From NCBI GenBank assembly GCA_963708235.1, contig OY970200.1:3596001-3660000 (forward strand): 64,000 nucleotides of DNA, written 5' to 3'. Source of the DNA: G963708235 sp963708235 (lineage in GTDB: Bacteria; Actinomycetota; Acidimicrobiia; Spongiisociales; UBA5794). The position numbers and the translations under genes are program-made. Shown here piece after piece: positions 56,264 to 64,000 of the stretch. Numbering within the stretch: the first letter of the stretch is position 1; each line of letters begins with the position of its first letter. Below the pieces are notes generated by a model. It was not told the origin of the DNA. It ran no database searches and saw only the letters and a program-made list of their open reading frames with translations.

Positions 56264-57934
56264 ATGCATGCCATCCGTCACACACATCAGGGAATGGACC
56301 GGTTCGGCGCCCGCCGGCGCTCCGTGCCGGGTCGTGTCCGCACGGGGGTCCGTGCCATGGTCTTCGTGGTCGTGCCGGTGGCGGTTGCCGCCTGCGGCAC
56401 CCCGCCCGGGCTGAGCACCGCCGACGACCGGCTCCAGGTGGTGACCACCACCGGCATCCTGCGGGATCTGGTGGAGCAGGTCGGAGGGGAGCGCGTCAAC
56501 GTCGCCTCGCTGGTTCCCGACAGCGCCGACCCGCACTCGTTCGAACCGACGCTGCGGAGCGTCCGCGACGTCGTGTACGCCGACGTGGCCTTCAGCAACT
56601 ACCTGATGCTCGAACAGCACTCGATCATCAAGACGCTCGACGCCAACCTCGGCGACGACGTCCCCAACATCTCGCTCGCCGAGGATGCCGTCAAGTACGC
56701 CGCCGAGATCATCCCGCTGGTCGAGAACGTCAACCTCGACACCATCTGGCTCGGGCTGCGCGCCGGCGGCGATGGAGCCCGGCATGCGGCGACCCGGACC
56801 TCCGACGTCCTCTTGTCGGCCATCGATGCCGCAGGACCCGGTGACGTCTACGGGTTCCTCACCGGCACCTTCGGCGACGCCGAGGTCTACTTCGACACGA
56901 GCAACGGCTTCGACGCCGCCGGTGGCTTCAAGGACGACACCGCGGTGCTTCCCGTCGACGCCCATACCCACATGTCCTGGGTGTTCACCACTCCCGGCAT
57001 CTACCGACTGACCTTTCAGGGAGCGCTCCAGGTGGACGCCACCTCCCGACCGGTGCCGATGGGGACGGCGACGGTGGTCTTCGCCGTCGGAGTCGATCCC
57101 AACGATGTGGTCCCCGGGGCGACCATCCTCGACGAGGGACACGCCGACCTCACCATCGACGTCGACAGCGGCGGGATCTACGTCCTGTACGACCCCCACG
57201 GCGGCGGGGAGGGGACGCAGACGGCGCACCCGGCCGACACTGTGGTCATCGAGGTGCCCAACAAGGCACTCACCGAAGTCCCGCCGGGTCACCAGTACGG
57301 GTTCCTCGGCCGGCCGGGCGAGCAGATCTACGAGCTGCCCCAGGCGGTACTCGGCAAACACGTCCACGGCGAGATCGACCCGCACCTGTGGCAGAACGTC
57401 CGCAACGTCATGTCCTACGTGGAGCTGATCCGCGACACCCTGATCGGCGCCGACCCGGACGGGGCACGCATCTATCGGGCCAACGCCGACGCCTACCTGC
57501 ACCAGCTCGACGTTCTCGACCGCGAGGTCGCCGCCACCATCGCCGCCATCCCCGAACGGCGCCGCCACCTGGTGACCACCCACGACGCCTTCGGCTACCT
57601 CGCCGATGCGTATGGGATCGAGGTCGCCGGCTTCGTGACACCGAATCCGTCGACCGAGCCTTCGCTGTTCGCCCGCCGCAAGCTGTCGGAGACGGTCCGC
57701 AACCTCCAGGTACCCGCCGTGTTCCTGGAGCCCGGTCTTGCCACACGGTCGTCGACGCTCACCGAGGTCGCCGCCGAGCAGGGGATTGTGGTGTGCCCCA
57801 TCTACAGCGACGCCTTCGACGCCACCGTGACCAACTACCTCGAGATGATGCGCTTCAACGCCGGATCGCTGCTGGCCTGTCTGGGCGGCGAGTCCGGCGT
57901 GGACCCGACGACCGAAGGAACCGACCAATCGTGA
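56264..57934 (+). CDS. anchored-repeat ABC transporter, metal-binding lipoprotein
   Basis: 556 aa; the start could also be ATG 56294. Lipobox VAAC at Cys44. The cluster A-I metal-binding fold has likely ligands His91 (ADPHSFEPT), His374 (IDPHLW), His440 (TTHDAFGYLA) and Asp515 (YSDAF), as in zinc/manganese proteins. Between the first and second ligand lies an insert, about 155-365, of the His-rich anchored-repeat domain with halves swapped: IWLGLRAG and HTHMSWVF come before GHADLTIDV, YGFLGRPG and YELPQ. Likely zinc or manganese uptake. TIGR03772-type family by recall. Confidence 0.88.
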   Translation: MHAIRHTHQGMDRFGARRRSVPGRVRTGVRAMVFVVVPVAVAACGTPPGLSTADDRLQVVTTTGILRDLVEQVGGERVNVASLVPDSADPHSFEPTLRSVRDVVYADVAFSNYLMLEQHSIIKTLDANLGDDVPNISLAEDAVKYAAEIIPLVENVNLDTIWLGLRAGGDGARHAATRTSDVLLSAIDAAGPGDVYGFLTGTFGDAEVYFDTSNGFDAAGGFKDDTAVLPVDAHTHMSWVFTTPGIYRLTFQGALQVDATSRPVPMGTATVVFAVGVDPNDVVPGATILDEGHADLTIDVDSGGIYVLYDPHGGGEGTQTAHPADTVVIEVPNKALTEVPPGHQYGFLGRPGEQIYELPQAVLGKHVHGEIDPHLWQNVRNVMSYVELIRDTLIGADPDGARIYRANADAYLHQLDVLDREVAATIAAIPERRRHLVTTHDAFGYLADAYGIEVAGFVTPNPSTEPSLFARRKLSETVRNLQVPAVFLEPGLATRSSTLTEVAAEQGIVVCPIYSDAFDATVTNYLEMMRFNAGSLLACLGGESGVDPTTEGTDQS

Positions 57935-59001
57935 ACCCCACCGTCAACGACCTCACCACGTGCCGGAGACCCCGGCGGAGTTTCCGCACCGTGGTGCTGC
58001 TGCTTGGTGCTGCCGCCCTGGCCCTGGGCCCCGCAGCCGCCGTCCTCGCCCAGGACGAAGACCCGAACCTCGATCAGACCATCGGGTCGGAACAGGAGAT
58101 CGTGACCGGGGAGCAGGCGGTGCTCGACATCGGCCACGTCGACATCGGGCCCCGGTTTGTCGACGGGGCATGGACCGTCCTCATCCACGATGACGCCGCA
58201 AAGGCCGACCCCGACACCCCGAGCGTGTGGCGCTATCCGGAGGATGCCGTGTTTGCCGTCGGCGACGCCGCCATACTCGCGGTCCCTGACGACGAAACCT
58301 ATGCGTTCATCGGCGCCGACCCCGGTGCCGAGGTCTACGTCGTCCCCCAGACCCAGCACCCCGATGTGGTGTGGGTGGGCTGGAACACACAGGACCCCGA
58401 GGTCATGGAGACCATCGATCGCGGGGTCACCATGTCGCTCACCGCCGTGGAGGGTCCGGGCAGTCTGGTCGTCTATCTCCAGTCCGGCAGTTTCGAGGCG
58501 CCGAATGTGCTGTGGGACTCGAAAATCCCCGAAGTGCAGTCGGCGTGGGTCGATGTCAACACCCATGCCCACGCCAACTGGGTGTTCACCGAACCGGGGG
58601 TGTACCTGGTGGAGATGGAGGTCGCCGCCGACCTCATCGACGGCACCACCGTTTCCGACACCAGAGCCCTGCGCTTCGCCGTTGGGGACGCCACCGCCGC
58701 CGAGGATGCGTTCTCCGCCACCTCGGCGTTGCCAGCGGATACATCCACCGGCGATGACGATCCCGCCGTCGAGCCGGCCTCCGGTACGACGGCGTCAACC
58801 AGTGACGATGGTGCCGGCGGCGACCCGGCAGCCGGCGACGGTTCCGGCGAGAACGAGTCGGACGACGGGTCCGATGGAGTCATGACGACGATCATCGTGG
58901 TGGTGGCGCTGGCGTTGGCCCTCGGTTTGGTGACCGTGTCGGTCCGCAGTCGGTCGGCGAAACGTCGTGGCATGGTTGGCAAGAACGACGGCCGGCCGTG
59001 A
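57931..59001 (+). CDS. TM-anchored surface protein with anchored-repeat domain
   Basis: 356 aa from GTG 57931, GTGA overlap with the binding protein. Signal peptide 1-40 (VVLLLGAAALALGPAAAVLA); His-rich domain about 55-252 with GHVD (69), VPQTQHPDVVWVGWNTQ and THAHANWVF (211); an acidic, Ser/Thr/Gly spacer 255-315; a C-terminal TM helix (TIIVVVALALALGLVTVSV) and basic tail. No LPxTG, so it is held by its helix. Probably presents or relays metal to the lipoprotein. Confidence 0.87.
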   Translation: MNPTVNDLTTCRRPRRSFRTVVLLLGAAALALGPAAAVLAQDEDPNLDQTIGSEQEIVTGEQAVLDIGHVDIGPRFVDGAWTVLIHDDAAKADPDTPSVWRYPEDAVFAVGDAAILAVPDDETYAFIGADPGAEVYVVPQTQHPDVVWVGWNTQDPEVMETIDRGVTMSLTAVEGPGSLVVYLQSGSFEAPNVLWDSKIPEVQSAWVDVNTHAHANWVFTEPGVYLVEMEVAADLIDGTTVSDTRALRFAVGDATAAEDAFSATSALPADTSTGDDDPAVEPASGTTASTSDDGAGGDPAAGDGSGENESDDGSDGVMTTIIVVVALALALGLVTVSVRSRSAKRRGMVGKNDGRP

Positions 59002-59801
59002 GTGCATCCCAGGTCCAACAGGTGACCTCGCACCAGCCCCCCGCCGGGGCCGAGGCGGTCGGCCCGCTGCGGGTCTCCGGTGTCGCCGTCGACCTCGGGG
59101 GCCGGCCGGTGCTGACCGACGTCGACCTCGCCGTCGACCACGGTGAGCTGGTCGGTCTCGTCGGGCCCAACGGTGCCGGCAAGACCACGTTGTTGCGGGC
59201 CATCCAGGGGCTGCTGCCGTTACGGTCAGGCGAGATCCTCGTCGAGGGTCGGCCGACCCGACCCGGTCGCACCCAGCTCGGCTACGTCCCCCAACGCCAC
59301 GAGTTCGCCTGGGACTTCCCGATCTCGGTGGACGACGCCGTCATGACCGGACGCACCGGAAAGCTGGGGCTGTTCCGCCGTCCCGGCGTCTCCGACTGGG
59401 GTGCGGTCGGTACCGCCCTGGAGCGGGTGCGGATGTCCGACCTGCGGGACCGTCCCGTCGGCGAGCTGTCGGGAGGGCAACGCCAGCGGGTGCTGGTGGC
59501 GAGGGCGTTGGCGTTGGAGCCCGCCGTGCTGCTGCTCGACGAGCCGTTCACCGGGCTCGATATGCCGACCCAGGAGCTGCTCTCCGATCTGTTCGCCGGT
59601 CTCGCCGCCGAGGGTCGGGCCGTACTGATGACCACCCACGACCTGCTCGGAGCGATGTACAGCTGCGACCGGCTGGCGTTGCTCAACCGCACCGTGGTCG
59701 CTTCCGGTCCCCCCGGCGAGCTGAAGGACCCCGAGGTGTGGATGGAGACATTTGGGATCAGGCCGACCAGTCCCATGCTCCGACTGTTGGGAGGGGTGTG
59801 A
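58998..59801 (+). CDS. anchored-repeat ABC transporter, ATP-binding protein
   Basis: 267 aa. Walker A GLVGPNGAGKTTLLRAI, signature LSGGQRQRVLVARALALEP, Walker B VLLLDEPFTGLD, and a switch His in MTTHDLLG. It belongs with the ZnuC/MntB-type ATPases of metal uptake systems. GTG 58998 overlaps the previous stop as GTGA. Confidence 0.95.
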   Translation: MSASQVQQVTSHQPPAGAEAVGPLRVSGVAVDLGGRPVLTDVDLAVDHGELVGLVGPNGAGKTTLLRAIQGLLPLRSGEILVEGRPTRPGRTQLGYVPQRHEFAWDFPISVDDAVMTGRTGKLGLFRRPGVSDWGAVGTALERVRMSDLRDRPVGELSGGQRQRVLVARALALEPAVLLLDEPFTGLDMPTQELLSDLFAGLAAEGRAVLMTTHDLLGAMYSCDRLALLNRTVVASGPPGELKDPEVWMETFGIRPTSPMLRLLGGV

Positions 59802-59805
59802 GCGA

Positions 59806-60669
59806 ATGCCGATCAGCGACTTCGTCACCGACCTGTTCAACCCCGATCTGGCATTCCTCGCCAAGGCGCTCATCGTCGCCGTGATGTCGTCGGTGGTGTG
59901 CGGCGTCGTCGGAACCTATGTGGTGCTCCGTGGCATGGCCTTCATCGGCGATGCGGTCGCCCACGCCGTGTTCCCCGGGCTTGCCGTCGCCTTCGTGGTG
60001 TCGGGAAACCTGATCCTCGGCGGCACCATCGCCGGAGTGATCACGGCGATCCTCGTCGCCGTCTTCGCCCAGAACCGCCGCCTCAAGGAGGACTCCGTCA
60101 TCGGGGTGTTCTTCGTCGCCGCCTTCGCCCTCGGCATCGTCATCATCTCCCAGGCGCCGGGATACGCCGGGTCGCTGCAGCAGTTCCTGTTCGGCTCGAT
60201 CACCGGCATCCCCGACGAGGACATCCCCATTGTCGGGCTGACCGGGCTCGGGATCCTGGCGGTGCTGCTCGCATTCCACAAGGAGTTGGTCGCCGTCTCA
60301 CTCGACCGTGAGATGGCCCGGTCGATGGGTCTCAGGGTGTTCTGGCTCGACATCGGCCTCTACGTGCTGGTGACCCTGGCGGTGGTGATCTCGGTGCAGA
60401 CCATCGGCAACATCCTGGTGCTGGCGCTGCTCATCACCCCCGCCGCCACCGCCCGGCTGCTCACCGACCGGCTCGGTGCGATGATGGTTTTGTCGCCCGT
60501 CATCGGCGGTCTCGCCGCCCTCGTCGGGTTGTACATCTCGTGGTCGTGGGACCTCCCCACCGGCGGCACCATCGTCCTCGTCCTGACCGCGGCGTTCCTC
60601 GTCGCCTGGGTCGCCGCTCCCCGCCATGGCGTGGTCGCCCGCCGCCGTCTGGTCAGTCAAACAGGCTGA
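59806..60669 (+). CDS. anchored-repeat ABC transporter, permease (ZnuB/MntC-like)
   Basis: 287 aa, seven to nine TM helices. ABC-3 family features: YVVLRGMAFIGDAVAHAVFP with the conserved membrane His, and NILVLALLITPAATARLLTD. ATG 59806 follows GGGAGGGG and lies 4 bases after the ATPase stop. With the ATPase it forms the channel for the metal delivered by the lipoprotein. Confidence 0.95.
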   Translation: MPISDFVTDLFNPDLAFLAKALIVAVMSSVVCGVVGTYVVLRGMAFIGDAVAHAVFPGLAVAFVVSGNLILGGTIAGVITAILVAVFAQNRRLKEDSVIGVFFVAAFALGIVIISQAPGYAGSLQQFLFGSITGIPDEDIPIVGLTGLGILAVLLAFHKELVAVSLDREMARSMGLRVFWLDIGLYVLVTLAVVISVQTIGNILVLALLITPAATARLLTDRLGAMMVLSPVIGGLAALVGLYISWSWDLPTGGTIVLVLTAAFLVAWVAAPRHGVVARRRLVSQTG

Positions 60670-60765
60670 ACCCGGCGTCTCGACCGCGCAGTCGCCCCGA
60701 GAGGGGTCGATCCGCCCGAACGGTGCGGTGCGAGGCGATCGGCAGACCCAACCACCCGACTGCGT

Positions 60766-60787
60766 TTGATAATCATTCTTGATATAT
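60766..60787. promoter_or_regulatory. candidate metalloregulator site c (Zur/Fur-like)
   Basis: TTGATAATCATTCTTGATATA, the most AT-rich spot in the area, resembles the TGAAAATCATTTTCA-type boxes of actinobacterial Zur. It lies about 45 bases before the next surface protein gene, over its likely promoter. A shared 12-mer links it to site b. Confidence 0.6.
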
Positions 60788-60829
60788 CTACGGTGTGTCG
60801 ACCTTGCCCATGCCAATCGAGGAGGTTGT

Positions 60830-62695
60830 ATGAGATCGTCCAAGAGACTGCGCCTGCTGGCCCTGGTAGCCGCTGTCGCTCTCACCACGTTGAGCGGACT
60901 GGCCCCGGCCTCGGCCGGCAACAGCGATGACCGCATCGTCCTGTCCCAGGGGCACACCGATGCCCTGGACGTCCATCATGAGGGAGGCCAGCTCTCCCTC
61001 AAGATCAAGGACGACACGGGCGGTCCGCCCGTCGTCCGCGACCCCGCCGACGTGTTGTTCCAGGCACTTCCGGGTTCGGCGGTGACCGTACCCGAGAACC
61101 CGACGTTCGCCTTCCTGGGCAATCCCGGGGACACGGTGCACGTCCTTCCGATGACCCAGAACCAATCCCTGCTCTGGCCCGGATGGAGCACCGAGCGCCT
61201 CTCGAGCGGTGTCTTCCAGAACAACCGTCTTGACTTCAAGCTGCTCTCCGTCGACGGCCCCGGACGGTTCGTCCTCTACCAGACGGCGGGCTTCGGCTCG
61301 GTGATCATCCAGGCCAACTCGAACGACGGTCTTCCCGACACCTGGACCACCCCGACGGGGAGCCACGTCCATGCCAACTGGGCCTTCGGTGCGCTCGGTC
61401 GCTACACCTTGACCTTCGAGGTCAGCGGCACCCTGCTCGACGGCACCCCGGTGACCACCCGTCCCGTGGCATACGAGTTCCACGTCGGGGATCTTCCGGC
61501 AGATCCGGCGACCACCCTGAGTATCACCGGCATGCAATCCGAGTACGAGCCGGGGGACACGGTGACTCTCACCGCCGTCCAGGACCCCCCCACCGACCTG
61601 GACCACTATCACTGGTTCGTCAAGGTGGCCGGTGACGATACGTTCCGGGTGATTTCGGGGGCAGGAGCCGGCGCCTACTCCTTCACCGCCACCGAGGAGC
61701 TTCACGGGGCCCAGTACCTGGCGCGACTCTACGGCGACGGCCACACCGTGGTCGCCGAGTCGCCGCCGGTCACGTTGAACGTCGATGCGCCCGACATCCA
61801 GATCTTCGTCTTCAACAACCTCTCGCACCACTACCACCAGGGCGGCAACATCAACCTGTCGCTGACGGTCGATCCGGACCTGGTTCCTGGTGACCAGATC
61901 GCGTGGGAGTGGAGGTGGCCGGGAATGGAAGGCTGGCTGACGTTCCCCGGTATTTCGGGAACGCAGGCCAAGCAGCACACCCTGACGGCTGAACAGGCGC
62001 TCCATGGGGTGCAGCTGAGGGCGACGCTGGACTTCGCCGCCGATGGCAAAGACTCGATCGTCGCTCCCGCGGTGACCATCGCGGTCGACGACCACGGAGC
62101 CGCGGCCCGGCAGCAGCCCACCGTCGCCGGCGACACCGCGGTGACGGTCGGCGACCAGGTCGAGTTGGGTGTCGAACTGCCCGCCAACGGCCCGACCGTT
62201 CTCGACACCTACCGGTGGGAGCGAAAGGCGCCCGGCGGCGAGGAGTTCGATGTCATCGACGGCATGACCGGAGCGACATTGTCGTTTGCGGCGTCGCTGG
62301 CGGATGACGGGGCCGAGTACCGGGTGTCGCTGGTGAAGCCGAACGGCAGCGTTGCCTATGGTCCTTCTCCGGCGGTGGCCCTGTCGGTCGGCGCCGCCCA
62401 GACTGCCGAGGAGGCGGCTGCGATGTTGCGTAACACCGTTGCCGGTCTGGAGTTGGATGCGTCTCAGGCGAAGCTGGTGCGGTTCCTCGACCGCATCGAC
62501 CGTGAGGTTGCGGCCCGATCAGGTGGGGAGGCGTGTCGAGCCGTCGACTCATATGTCGCCGAGATCGTGAGGCTCGCCAGCCAGCGACCGGAACGCAACC
62601 CGCTTCCCGCTGACACCGCAGCGCTCCTCACCGAACTCGCCGGTGGTGTCGCCACCGCCCTCGACTGCCACACGGCCGGAAGCGGAGCGATGTGA
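60830..62695 (+). CDS. large secreted surface protein with anchored-repeat and Ig-like domains
   Basis: 621 aa from ATG 60830 with GAGGAGG upstream. Signal peptide to about residue 29 (ALTTLSGLAPASA). His-rich domain about 34-220 (GHTD, FLGNPGDTVHVLPMTQNQ, LLWPGWSTE, HVHANWAF), close to that of the SLH protein. Then three Ig-like modules, one with unusual His clusters (LDHYHW, NNLSHHYHQGG), and a helical C-terminus with two Cys. No anchor is seen, so it is released or bound by partners. Confidence 0.85.
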   Translation: MRSSKRLRLLALVAAVALTTLSGLAPASAGNSDDRIVLSQGHTDALDVHHEGGQLSLKIKDDTGGPPVVRDPADVLFQALPGSAVTVPENPTFAFLGNPGDTVHVLPMTQNQSLLWPGWSTERLSSGVFQNNRLDFKLLSVDGPGRFVLYQTAGFGSVIIQANSNDGLPDTWTTPTGSHVHANWAFGALGRYTLTFEVSGTLLDGTPVTTRPVAYEFHVGDLPADPATTLSITGMQSEYEPGDTVTLTAVQDPPTDLDHYHWFVKVAGDDTFRVISGAGAGAYSFTATEELHGAQYLARLYGDGHTVVAESPPVTLNVDAPDIQIFVFNNLSHHYHQGGNINLSLTVDPDLVPGDQIAWEWRWPGMEGWLTFPGISGTQAKQHTLTAEQALHGVQLRATLDFAADGKDSIVAPAVTIAVDDHGAAARQQPTVAGDTAVTVGDQVELGVELPANGPTVLDTYRWERKAPGGEEFDVIDGMTGATLSFAASLADDGAEYRVSLVKPNGSVAYGPSPAVALSVGAAQTAEEAAAMLRNTVAGLELDASQAKLVRFLDRIDREVAARSGGEACRAVDSYVAEIVRLASQRPERNPLPADTAALLTELAGGVATALDCHTAGSGAM

Positions 62696-62733
62696 GCAGC
62701 CGCTAGACCGACAACGGTCAGTATCCGACGAGG

Positions 62734-62772
62734 AGAGGGGGGTGTGCTGTGTGGAGGAGCACACCCCCCTCT
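62734..62772 (+). terminator. strong hairpin terminator
   Basis: A 15-bp perfect stem, AGAGGGGGGTGTGCT with AGCACACCCCCCTCT and a nine-base loop, lies 39 bases after the last gene of the metal cluster. The run of Ts is short (TTC), but stem strength and position make termination likely. Confidence 0.8.
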
Positions 62773-62855
62773 TCGTGTCGGTCGACGGGGTATGACGCAT
62801 CGATGGGAGCGGACGTCTCGGTTCGTTGTCCTTCCTCGCCATCGACCCCGTCGGC

Positions 62856-62894
62856 TGATGCCACCGCCATCTGATGCCACCGCCATCTGATGCC
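62856..62894. repeat. 16-bp tandem repeat
   Basis: TGATGCCACCGCCATC occurs twice followed by a partial third copy. It lies between the terminator and the methyltransferase end; no function apparent. Confidence 0.7.
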
Positions 62895-62921
62895 TGGGCG
62901 GACGATCGGGGGAGGGTCCCT

Positions 62922-63677
62922 TCACCGCACGGTCAGGGTTGTGACCAGGTAGGAGACCTCGATCCGGTGCTTCCCGTCGCGACGGTTCCCGCATCGGGTG
63001 ATGGCTTCGAGCAGGTCGGTGCGTGCCGGCGGCCACCGCTCCCCGAGCGTCTGCGCTGCCAGCAGGATCGGTGGGCTGTGTCGTTCGAAGAGTTCGATCA
63101 ACGTCTCTGGAGACTCGACGGCGAGCTCGAAGCTTCGCTCGTCGACGACGGCCTCGACGCCGGCAACGGTTCGGATGCCCTCCTCCGACTCGTGCCACGG
63201 GGCAGGCGCTTCGGGGAAGTATCCGGCCATGATGCGCCTGATGTCGCCGAACAACCCGTTCGGCGACCAGCTCGTGAACACGATGCTGCCCCCCGGTCTC
63301 GTGATCCGCCTGGCCTCACCGAGGGCGGCGGCGGGATCGGCGGCGAAGACGAGTCCGAAGGTGGAGGTGACGAGATCGGCCGATGCGGTGGGTAGCGGCA
63401 GGGTGGTCACATCTGCTTCGATCCACCTGGCGGTGATGCCGGCTTCGCCGGCACGCCGGGCAGCTTCCGAAAGCAGACTCGGGGTGATGTCGACGCCGAC
63501 GACCGATCGGGCACCGAGAAGGGCGAGGGCAATGGCGGTGACACCCGTGCCGGTGGCGAGGTCGACGATATCGCGGCCGCTGGCATCGAGCGACGAGGCG
63601 ACGTCGCGGCCAACCACGCCCCAGAGGTCACCGACGATCCGGTAGTCGCCCACGGACCAGAACTCGGCAGGTGTCAT
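62922..63677 (-). CDS. SAM-dependent methyltransferase (class I)
   Basis: 251 aa from ATG 63677. SAM motif I IVDLATGTGVTAIALAL, motif II VVGVDITPSLL and the post-II region ADVTTLPLPTASADLVTSTF are those of the UbiE/type-11 group. Substrate unknown. It stands between two surface-protein genes in the same direction as the LPFTG gene upstream. Confidence 0.85.
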   Translation of the reverse strand: MTPAEFWSVGDYRIVGDLWGVVGRDVASSLDASGRDIVDLATGTGVTAIALALLGARSVVGVDITPSLLSEAARRAGEAGITARWIEADVTTLPLPTASADLVTSTFGLVFAADPAAALGEARRITRPGGSIVFTSWSPNGLFGDIRRIMAGYFPEAPAPWHESEEGIRTVAGVEAVVDERSFELAVESPETLIELFERHSPPILLAAQTLGERWPPARTDLLEAITRCGNRRDGKHRIEVSYLVTTLTVR

Positions 63678-63769
63678 GGCCGGCGAGGATAGTTGTGGGT
63701 GGCGATGCCGGCGCACCGGGCGTGGTCCGTCCCGCGGCGCAGGTGGTCTGGGTCGGCGGAGGGTGCGGG

Positions 63770-64000
63770 TCAGGGCTCGTCGCGTCGCCGAGGACGGCCG
63801 GCGGCGAGGGTGATCAGTCCGACCGCCGTCAACGCCACACCAATGGCGGCCATCGGGACCAGTGCATCGGCGCCGGTGAATGGGAGCTTCTCGCGGTCGG
63901 TGGTGGCTGCGGTTGCGGTCGTCGCGGTTGTGGCGGTTGTGGCGGCGGTGGTCGTCGTGGTGGTGGTCGTCGTGGTGGTGGTCGTCGTGGTGGTTGAGTC
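63770..64000 (-). CDS. C-terminus of an LPFTG sortase-anchored, Thr-rich surface protein (partial)
   Basis: The gene is cut by the window end; only the last 76 residues are seen. A Thr/Ala-rich stem with a run of about 16 Thr (coded by ACC/ACG repeats) is followed by the sorting signal LPFTG, a hydrophobic helix (ALVPMAAIGVALTAVGLITL) and a basic tail RPRRRDEP. This is a complete class-A-type cell-wall sorting signal, so the organism should have a sortase. What the exposed part does is unknown. Confidence 0.85.
   Translation of the reverse strand, partial: DSTTTTTTTTTTTTTTTTAATTATTATTATAATTDREKLPFTGADALVPMAAIGVALTAVGLITLAAGRPRRRDEP

Overview
The window is GC-rich DNA from an actinobacterium and covers the chromosomal origin region. 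The order pcnA, (MurJ-type pseudokinase), sigM, anti-sigma, trxB, trxA, cwlM, parB, parA, rsmG, jag/khpB, yidC, yidD, rnpA, rpmH, dnaA, dnaN, recF, dciA, gyrB, gyrA, DUF3566 is the one known from Mycobacterium and relatives. SLH repeats with a GCNPPxN..FCP core, many GTG/TTG starts, GTGA/ATGA gene overlaps and leaderless-looking promoters point to a deep-branching actinobacterium; class Acidimicrobiia is my guess and is inference only. Layout. 1-6.7 kb: a small Cys-rich ORF and a coupled arginine operon argC-J-B-R-G-H (minus strand) that lacks argD and argF. 6.8-8.5 kb: LysE-type exporter, a lipoprotein and a tiny membrane protein with a possible leader. 8.7-17.7 kb: six abutting plus-strand genes, namely two CNNM/CBS transporters (the first apparently starting at AUU), a beta-mannosidase, a GH3 N-acetylhexosaminidase, nagA and a SIS-domain deaminase/isomerase. 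17.8-20.2 kb: a guanidine-III riboswitch with its guanidinium exporter gene, then an ABC-F gene with a short leader peptide. 20.2-24.5 kb: a CCA-adding enzyme broken by a one-base frameshift, RNase HI, a deacetylase and an acetyltransferase. 24.6-47.6 kb: the origin cluster. The genes diverge around rpmH/dnaA. DnaA boxes lie upstream of dnaA and between dnaA and dnaN, and two parS sites lie in a 1.6 kb gene-poor stretch between rsmG and jag. dnaA also carries a one-base frameshift. Two broken essential genes in an otherwise intact cluster suggest assembly errors rather than real decay. 47.6-54.6 kb: a tandem pair of paralogous lipoproteins, a repeat-rich intergenic stretch sharing a 118-bp element with 21.8 kb, a three-gene membrane operon with an acyltransferase, a cNMP-binding protein and a secreted alpha/beta hydrolase. 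54.7-62.7 kb: the most unusual module, an anchored-repeat metal ABC transporter. It has a substrate-binding lipoprotein, ATPase and permease, plus three cell-surface proteins (SLH-anchored, C-terminal TM-anchored, and secreted), all carrying the same His-rich domain. In the substrate-binding protein that domain appears split and circularly permuted inside the metal-binding fold. Similar operator-like sequences precede the transcription units. The window ends with a methyltransferase and the C-terminus of an LPFTG-anchored Thr-rich surface protein. No rRNA, tRNA, CRISPR array, prophage or insertion sequence was recognised.
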